A stretch of DNA of 64,000 bases from Saccopteryx bilineata (taxonomy: Eukaryota > Chordata > Mammalia > Chiroptera > Emballonuridae), in the NCBI RefSeq assembly GCF_036850765.1, contig NC_089496.1, positions 102,386,267 through 102,450,266 of the forward strand, read 5' to 3'. The translations under genes were made by a program, and so were the position numbers. This document shows, piece by piece, positions 57,662 to 64,000 of this stretch (positions are counted from its first letter, which is position 1; each line of letters starts with the position of its first letter). The notes under the pieces were generated by a model that saw nothing but the letters and a program-made list of their open reading frames with translations, made no database searches and was not told the DNA's origin.

Positions 57662-60600
57662 GTGAGACACAACACGCCTGCCCTCGGGAAGGACTAAAAC
57701 CCGGCATCTCAGCACTGGCCAGAGAAACCCTTAGACACCACCAGGGCATCCGGCGGCTCTGGACCACGCCGCTTCCAGAGAGAGGCGGGTGGGGCTGGCA
57801 CACCGCCCGGGAGAGGGGCCCGTTTGAGGGGGACCCGCTTCAAAGCGTCTCCCCAACATCCGGTCTCCATGCCCGGGGCACCCCTAAGGCCAGACTTTTC
57901 TCGGAAAAGCATTAAACACCTGCCTGAGTTAACATATAGACTCATCAGTGCCCATTATCACGTTAGTCAAATAAATCTATCTGAAGAGCTGGGACGGGAC
58001 ACAGAACTTGGAAGTTTTGATGGTGGTGTCTCTAGGGACTCAATGGGACTGGTCCTGTACTAGAAGGTGGACACTGGGGGCAAGAAAATATGGATGGGGC
58101 AGAGGTGGCTGTGGGCACGGTCGTCAGACTGTCCCCGTGCAGGGGAGTGACGAGGCCCGAGCAGCAGGGATGTCCCAGATCCCCGCTCAGGAGTGAATCC
58201 TTGAGCAGGTCATCCTTTCTCTATAGGAAAAGAGATTTGCTATGGTTCGCTCGGCTGCTTTTCGGACACTGAGCCCTGGGGCGGGACCGTCATCAGGCCC
58301 CTGAAAGTCCTGCCCTGGAGCCCCGAGAAGATCGGCACCCGCTTCCTGCTCTACACCAACGAGAACCCGAACACCTTCCAGGTGAGCCCTCAGCGTGCCA
58401 TCACCGCTGTGACTGGGGGCGGGGCTGTGCCCGCAGACCAGAGTTTCTCTTCTCTGTACCGGCAAACTCCACATACTGGGCCCCACCCACCCCCGGCTGC
58501 ACCCCGGGGTTTGGACAGTGTAACTCTTCAGTAAAACGTTGGCTTAAATGAATGAACGGCTCGCATTTGCCAGAGCCTCTAGCTGGTTATGCGGTTCTGG
58601 TTTGGGGCAACGAGCTAACCAAAGAACCCTACGAAAGGTAAGACCCTGAGCCGCGATCCAGACCCAGTAGAGGCTGTGATTCCTGACATAGCAAGATGGG
58701 GCAGGAGAAGGGAGGTCAGGGTGGGCTTCACGGAAGAGGTGGCTTCTGTGCTAAGTTTGGAAGGCTGTAGCATTGCGATGAGTAGGAAAATGGAAGAGCG
58801 AGGCAGTGAGGCAGTCCTGAGTGGCTGGGCTACACAAACATGCAACCTCTGCATTTGTCACAGAATCTCCTTCTGTCTGATCCATCAACGATCGAGGCAT
58901 CGAATTTTCAAACAGACAGGAAGACCCGGTTCATCATCCACGGCTACATAGACAAGGGCGATGAGAGCTGGGTGCTGGACATGTGCAAGGTAGGGGCAGG
59001 CTGTCACCCCTGTGGCTGCCCTGCCGGCCGCTGCCACTGCGCCCTCTAATGTCCCCGCCTCCCTTTGAGGCAAGCGCAGTAAATGAGCTCCAAATGCAAT
59101 TAAATGCCTCCCTTTGCAAAAGTAAAAATCCCTCTCCACGTTTCTGGACTGTGTCTGTAGCCTAAAACAATGACATTTGCTAAGTGAGCAAACATTTCCT
59201 CATTTCTGGTTAAATCCAGGTTAAGTGTTGCCTGCTTTCATTTTCAGTGCGGGGACTTGGTATTCCTGCATAGGAGGAATTGTGTTCTTCTTGTTCAAAT
59301 CTTGCCCTCATTCCCGAGGGTCAGAGATGTTTAAAATGACCATTTATGTAAGAATGGAGAACCAAGATCGACTGGATGACTAAAAAGGCAGCCTAGACCG
59401 TGCAGAATTGTGTGTAATATAGCATCTGTTGGTCAGAAGAACGGACAACAGATGAACACATGCATGTTCACATACATATGCATGCAAACACAGACACACG
59501 TGCACACATGTGCACAGGAACACACATAAATACATGCAGAATATACCACTCTCCTTTCTTCCCATATATAAACTGGTTCAATCCATTTTTCTGACACCAA
59601 AGAATTGACCCCGGCACACACATTAATAACTCTGACCCGTAATGTCAACAGGAAATGTTACAAACCCAGAAAATTAAAGGCATTCTGTGGGTGGTCTTGG
59701 TTTACCAGGCATTTAACTCTTGGCACCCTGAGGAAATACCTCTTGGTATCCCTGCATGATCACACATATTAGTGTCATATACGTGGATTTCTGGATTTCA
59801 CATTAGTAGTACCGTTTTCGATTCAAGCTGCCTGTGTGCACGGCCTGGAGGGACTTCTGAGGATACACTAGTTTCTTCAACATCCAGGAAGAAGTTTTCC
59901 TTTCAGAAGCCTTCGATCTCCTTTAACTCAGTGCAGTTCTATTTTGCAAATATCCGCAGTGCGATTTTTTCCCCATGAAAGTCTAGCTTTCCTTGACTCT
60001 AAAAGGAGAAATGCTTTTCTCTACCTTAAAGCTCTGCTGCTGCCCGGCCTGCAGGGCTGAAGGCAAGACCCGCCACTGGCTGCAGCATTGCCAAGGGGCT
60101 GAAGTGACCCCTAGATCAAATCCACAAGGTCACTTAGACGCTGGGCCCCGGAGGTTGCACTTGAGGCTGTTTCTTTTCAAAATGGGGCTCCTGTAATGAT
60201 GTAATTGTTTCCCCAAGTAATCATGTTTAGTTAGTTCATCTCCCCACTAGGAAGGGCGTCTGTTCGCGTTCCATCGCTGACCACGGGGGTCCCTAACGTC
60301 TCGTGACCATTTCTGAGCCCGGCTGGGTGTGCTTCCACGCGCCCCGTGGTGACACCTGGTGTCTTTCCAACACCAGAACATGTTCGAGGTGGAGGAAGTG
60401 AACTGCATCTGCGTGGACTGGAAAAAAGGCTCCCAGACCACCTACTCGCAGGCCGTCAACAACGTGCGCGTGGTGGGCGCCCAGGTGGCCCAGATGCTCA
60501 GCCTGCTCTCGGTGAGTGGCCGGGCGCTGCCGAGGAGGAGGGCAGGGCCCCGCTCTCTGGCTCTCTGGCTCTTTGTCGGGTGGAGATACCTCTGTGATTA

Positions 60601-63600
60601 CTTATTTAAAGAAGATTTACATCATTAAAGGAGAATGACTTCTGAAACTCTGAAACTCGCCTTAGTAATGGCACAGCAGTGGAAGAAAAAAAGCAGTAAG
60701 AGGTAACACTTAGGAGCTAGGGTCTTTTATTATCGTCTTCGATTGACAGGTGAGAAAACTGAGGCCCAGAAAGCTTACTAGTTTGCCTCCCCCCCAAAAA
60801 AAATGATACAGCAGGTGATATAAGAGCTGTCTTTCGGGCCCCAAAGCATTTAGGTCCACAGGTCCCCACTGTACCAGGCGGGCTCTGTTTGGGGGAGACA
60901 CGTAGCGCTCCCGGGAAAGTCAGTGGAGCCAAAGGACAGTATGCACAGCTGCAAGTACCAACTCCACTGGCCTGTGGTTGTGGGTCCTGTCAATGTTCTG
61001 CACATCAGTCCAGTTATCTCTTCCTGCCTTGGTCTTCCTTTGGGCTAATTCTTTATGTCTCTTATTTTTTTTCAGTTAAGTCACTAATTTTTGGTGACTG
61101 TTTTCTCCACCAGATAAAGGTCCCAGTTGTGACTGTCTTACAGTTACAGGTTGTATAAAAAAACCAATTGGGCCTGACCAGTCAGTGGCACAGTGGATAG
61201 AGTGTCAGACTGGGATGCGGAGGGCCCAGGTTCGAGATCCCGAGGTCGCCAGCTTGAGCATGGGCTCATCTGGTTTGAGCTAAGGCTCGCCAGCTTGGAC
61301 CCAGGGTCGCTGGCTCCAGCAAGGGGTTACTTGGTCTGCTGAAGGCCCACGGTCAGGGCACATATGAGAGAGCAGTCAATGAACAACTAAGGTGTCACAA
61401 CAAAAAACTAATGATTGATGCTTCTCATCTCTCTCCATTCCTGTCTGTCTGTCCTTATCTATCCCTGTCTCTGACTCTCTCTGTCTCTGTAAAAAAAAAA
61501 AAAAAAAAAAAAAAAACCAATTGGTTCGAACTACTTCTGCACCCCTGCAGAGATCCGAGCCCAGGGTGTTTGTGCTAGAGGCACTGTAGGCCAATAAAGG
61601 AGTGCATGTGGGCAACATCGGCGAGACCAATGTGGGCAAACACCCCATATGTCTATGTTGTTTGTTTGTTCATCCAGTATTTGGGGGGCGCAGTGTCAGG
61701 AGCTGTGCTGGGAGAATGAGCGAGGCGCTCAGGGCTTGGAGGAGCTTACGGGGAAGATTTACAACACAGCGTGGTCAGGGTTCTGGCAGGGAGAGTGCAG
61801 CGCTTTATGGAAGCCTGCGGGTGGGTGGGCGGAGCCCGATGGGGTGGGGTGGGGCTGATGTGAGCTGTGTTGATGTGATTGGGAAGATCAACAACCACAG
61901 AAAGACGATTCCACACCAGGCCCAGACATCAGAGAAGATGACATATGTACTTCAGGGCCTCAGAGATCCACAGAGGGCTTGCTCCAGAGGAGTCCAGAAA
62001 AATGCATGTTAAGTCAGGAAAGCTCTGAGGCCCTGGAAATAACTTGGACTTGATTCTAAGGGGAGTAGGAGCCACAGAAGGCTTCAGCAGAGTAGTGACA
62101 GTATCCGGTTTGCACATCACAAAAGCCACAACACAGCAATGTCCTAAAAATACTGTCTTCCCTGTCCAGACAAACTACAACTACCCACTTTCCCAAGTTC
62201 AACTCATCGGCCACAGCCTGGGCGCCCACGTGGCTGGGGAGGCAGGAAGCAGGACTCCAGGCCTGGGCAGAATTACAGGTAAGACCCAACAGGTAGGGTG
62301 CTGGGTTTTGTCCTCAGTAACCACACAACCTGGTATAAGACTGCAGCCCAGCTCAGAACCGGCCCGAAGGAGACTGTCCCCCCGTGGCCATGGCAGAGGT
62401 GGTTGGAGCCTGCACAGAGTATTTCAGGAAGCCCCCAAGAAGCTCATCAAAGTGGCAGGGGGTCGTGGCTTTATTCCTCTTTGCTTCCTTTTGTCTCTCC
62501 CATCTCTGTTCCTGTCCCTTCTCTCTAGATCCGAGTTTCTGATGGTTTAAGTTGCTCAGCAGGACTGGGCTCCCAGAACAATGCAGAGTAAGGCTGGTCT
62601 GAACATGAGCAAGAAAGGATCCCTAATTATCATTCTTTGTACCCCTGTTCTGTGAAATTAAGGGCAGAACAGAACGTGGAAAGTATGCTTTTTGTTGTCT
62701 CTGCTGGTAGAAGGGACCCAAACACCATCATGGCCAAAAGCATCCTTTTAGCCCCAGAAAAGCCTTTACATTGCAACAATAGCAACAAAATACAGCTTTA
62801 TAATATAATAATTATAATAACATTAACATAATGCTAATATGATTGTTACAGGAAGCATTGTTTCAGTGCCTAATTATCCCAAATACTACACCAAGTGTTT
62901 CACATTTTCTCATTCTAAGGAATCAAAGGAACAGGCTCAAGGAAATGAGGAGCTTGTTCAAGGTCACATAACTCATTAGTGGTGGAACTGAGACTCAGAC
63001 CCACTTCTGCTGTCATTCGGCTCAAACAAGTCTCTGCGTTCAGAGGAACTCTCCCTTTTATGTTCAGCAGACAATTATATTCATGCCTTTCTGGCTGCTC
63101 TGACCAAACCTTCAAAAACCCATTGGCAAATCCAAGAGCCCTTCCAAAAAAGGAAATATAGTCAGGAGGAAAGAATAATAATTAATATTTTATTTCTACA
63201 CCCACGATGATGTGCCAGGCACTGTGCTAAATGCTACATGCATTTATTCATTTACTCTTATAACAACCGTATACAATAGATGCCTTATTACCCCCATTTT
63301 ATAAATAGGGATCTGAGGCACAATAAAAGTGGAGTGATTCACCCACGTCGTGCTATTTGCCTCAGAAGTGGCTCAGTGGGGACTCAGTCAGGCAACCAGC
63401 CCCAGAATCCTGTCCTTGTCTCCAACACCATACTGCTCTGTCCCTTTCCTCTTCAAATTTGGGAAGTGAAAAAGGATGTTGCAGAAGAAAGATACATTAA
63501 GTAAATGAGAGCATCTGGTGTGGAAAAAAATCCTAGCCCCTAAAAATATCTAAATTTCTTTGTTCATCATCCTTTATTCACGCCACTTAGAACCCCGTTG

Positions 63601-64000
63601 TAACAAGCAACATTGAGACCCTATGTCCTCACATTCAATACCCAGAGTCATAGTGCTGGGCATCGCCAGGTTATGGCACCCCTTTAGTTAGACAGTTAGG
63701 CAACTGTACACTTCCAGCCTGCTGACACCCACAGCTAAGCTGTGGTCTGCAGCACTGGCCATTTCTTTCAGGGCTGGATCCCATGGAGGCGAGTTTCCAG
63801 GGAACTCCTGAAGAAGTTCGGCTTGATCCCTCCGACGCCAACTTTGTGGATGTGATTCACACGGACGCGGCTCCTCTGATCCCATCCATGGGTGAGGCCA
63901 GTGAGGCGCCAGCCTTGAGCACGCGCACCGGGGTTTCTCACCCAGGAGAGCCCTGAACTACAGAGAGCTCATGGTCGTTCCCAACACTGCAGGCTTTGGA
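57613..64000 (+). CDS. PNLIPRP1: Pancreatic lipase-related protein 1, 5' part (runs off the window)
   Basis: Secreted acinar relative of PNLIP that in known species lacks triglyceride lipase activity. Exons: 57613-57661, 58227-58381, 58864-58989, 60377-60511, 62170-62278, 63772-63891 and 63993-64000 (cut by the edge), about 234 codons in a continuous frame. The signal peptide begins [17 protein letters not shown]. Family marks: [29 protein letters not shown] (one residue longer than PNLIP), [16 protein letters not shown], and [13 protein letters not shown] with Ser171. Asp194 is followed by PMEASF; the usual PNLIPRP1 loop is PVEASF and the active PNLIP loop is PAEPCF. The position just downstream of PNLIP on the same strand matches the mammalian gene order. 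No breaks are seen in the part present. Confidence 0.95.
58227..58381 (+). CDS. PNLIPRP1: PNLIPRP1 coding exon 2
   Basis: 155 bp, the same length and phase as PNLIP exon 2. Encodes [19 protein letters not shown] and [20 protein letters not shown]. Confidence 0.94.
58864..58989 (+). CDS. PNLIPRP1: PNLIPRP1 coding exon 3
   Basis: 42 codons. Encodes [20 protein letters not shown] and [20 protein letters not shown]. Acceptor TCACAG, donor GTAGGG. Confidence 0.94.
59455..59530. repeat. CA-rich low-complexity tract in PNLIPRP1 intron 3
   Basis: Interrupted (CA)n/(CATG) mixture, for example ACACGTGCACACATGTGCAC. Confidence 0.8.
60377..60511 (+). CDS. PNLIPRP1: PNLIPRP1 coding exon 4
   Basis: 45 codons. 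Encodes [20 protein letters not shown] and the helix [18 protein letters not shown]. Acceptor CACCAG, donor GTGAGT. Confidence 0.94.
60715..60880 (-). mobile_element. MIR in PNLIPRP1 intron 4
   Basis: GACAGGTGAGAAAACTGAGG then CCCAGAAAGCTTACTAGTTTG is the MIR core end. Confidence 0.6.
61171..61512 (+). mobile_element. Long bat tRNA SINE (second family) in PNLIPRP1 intron 4
   Basis: Head GGCCTGACCAGTCAGTGGCA, B-box region GGTTCGAGATCCCGAGGTCG, CGCCAGCTTG repeats, CT-rich end and an A tail. Target duplications AAAAACCAATTG. Same family as 12990-13365. Confidence 0.9.
61590..62130 (+). mobile_element. L2-like element in PNLIPRP1 intron 4
   Basis: GTGTCAGGAGCTGTGCTGGG, GAAGATTTACAACACAGCGT and GCCACAGAAGGCTTCAGCAG are L2-type words in order. 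It ends ~40 bp before exon 5. Confidence 0.65.
62170..62278 (+). CDS. PNLIPRP1: PNLIPRP1 coding exon 5 (nucleophile elbow, Ser171)
   Basis: Encodes [17 protein letters not shown] and [10 protein letters not shown]. It lacks the PNLIP glycosylation sequon. Acceptor GTCCAG, donor GTAAGA. Confidence 0.94.
63175..63370 (+). mobile_element. MIR in PNLIPRP1 intron 5
   Basis: GTGCCAGGCACTGTGCTAAA, CCCCATTTTATAAATAGGGA and GATCTGAGGCACAATAAAAG are MIR core words. Confidence 0.8.
63772..63891 (+). CDS. PNLIPRP1: PNLIPRP1 coding exon 6 (Asp194, inactive-type loop)
   Basis: Encodes [20 protein letters not shown] and [20 protein letters not shown]. Catalytic Asp and calcium ligands are kept, but the Ala/Pro pair needed for activity in PNLIP is Met/Ala here. 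Confidence 0.94.
63993..64000 (+). CDS. PNLIPRP1: PNLIPRP1 coding exon 7, first 8 bp
   Basis: Acceptor CACTGCAG, then bases encoding (G)FG in the right phase. The rest of the exon and the second half of the gene lie beyond the window. Confidence 0.85.

Noticed and set aside
57607..57915. 102-codon open frame starting just before the PNLIPRP1 ATG
   Set aside because: Runs out of frame through exon 1 and into intron 1; the spliced PNLIPRP1 model explains the locus.

Overview
This window is nuclear DNA from a placental mammal, almost certainly a bat. It carries many copies of a ~380-400 bp tRNA-headed SINE (A box and B box at one end, CT-rich middle, conserved 3' body ending in a GCTTCAGAAAAA-type tail) that I recognise as the chiropteran RHIN1-type family, plus shorter VES/MEG-like bat SINEs. 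It also has many short hAT and mariner DNA transposons. The long SINE suggests a horseshoe-bat-like (rhinolophoid) lineage. The species call is inference.

Only two live genes are seen, both on the + strand and both from the pancreatic lipase cluster (human 10q25 order PNLIPRP3-PNLIP-PNLIPRP1-PNLIPRP2). PNLIP (pancreatic triglyceride lipase) is complete: TATA box at 34184, a non-coding first exon ending at 34241, 12 coding exons between 34381 and 50328, and a poly(A) signal at 50365. Joining the exons gives an uninterrupted 465-codon frame with catalytic Ser169, Asp193 and His280, the N-glycosylation site, the calcium ligands and the lid cysteines. PNLIPRP1 starts at 57429 (TATA), with a very good PTF1 element 45 bp upstream. 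Its first coding exons (57613-63891) and 8 bp of the next run into the right edge, so the C-terminal half lies outside the window.

Layout: 1-34 kb is intergenic and repeat-rich, but it contains the decayed exons of an unprocessed pancreatic-lipase-like pseudogene in the same orientation as PNLIP (about 3.8-26.2 kb). Its matches extend into introns, so it came from DNA duplication and not from an mRNA. 34.2-50.4 kb is PNLIP. 50.4-57.4 kb is a repeat-filled spacer with L1, hAT MITEs and SINEs. 57.4-64 kb is the 5' half of PNLIPRP1, in clearly more GC-rich DNA.

The two genes encode secreted acinar-cell proteins. PNLIP hydrolyses dietary triglyceride with colipase. PNLIPRP1 is the lipase-inactive relative, and its inactivating loop is kept here in a modified form (Met/Ala in place of the usual Val/Ala). 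The most interesting other items are the lipase pseudogene, a near-perfect hairpin MITE resembling SPIN-type hAT ends, an internally deleted mariner that keeps the DNA-binding part of its transposase, CTCF-like motifs carried by the SINEs, and a SINE split by ~400 bp of foreign sequence. All family names come from recognition by eye; no database search was run.
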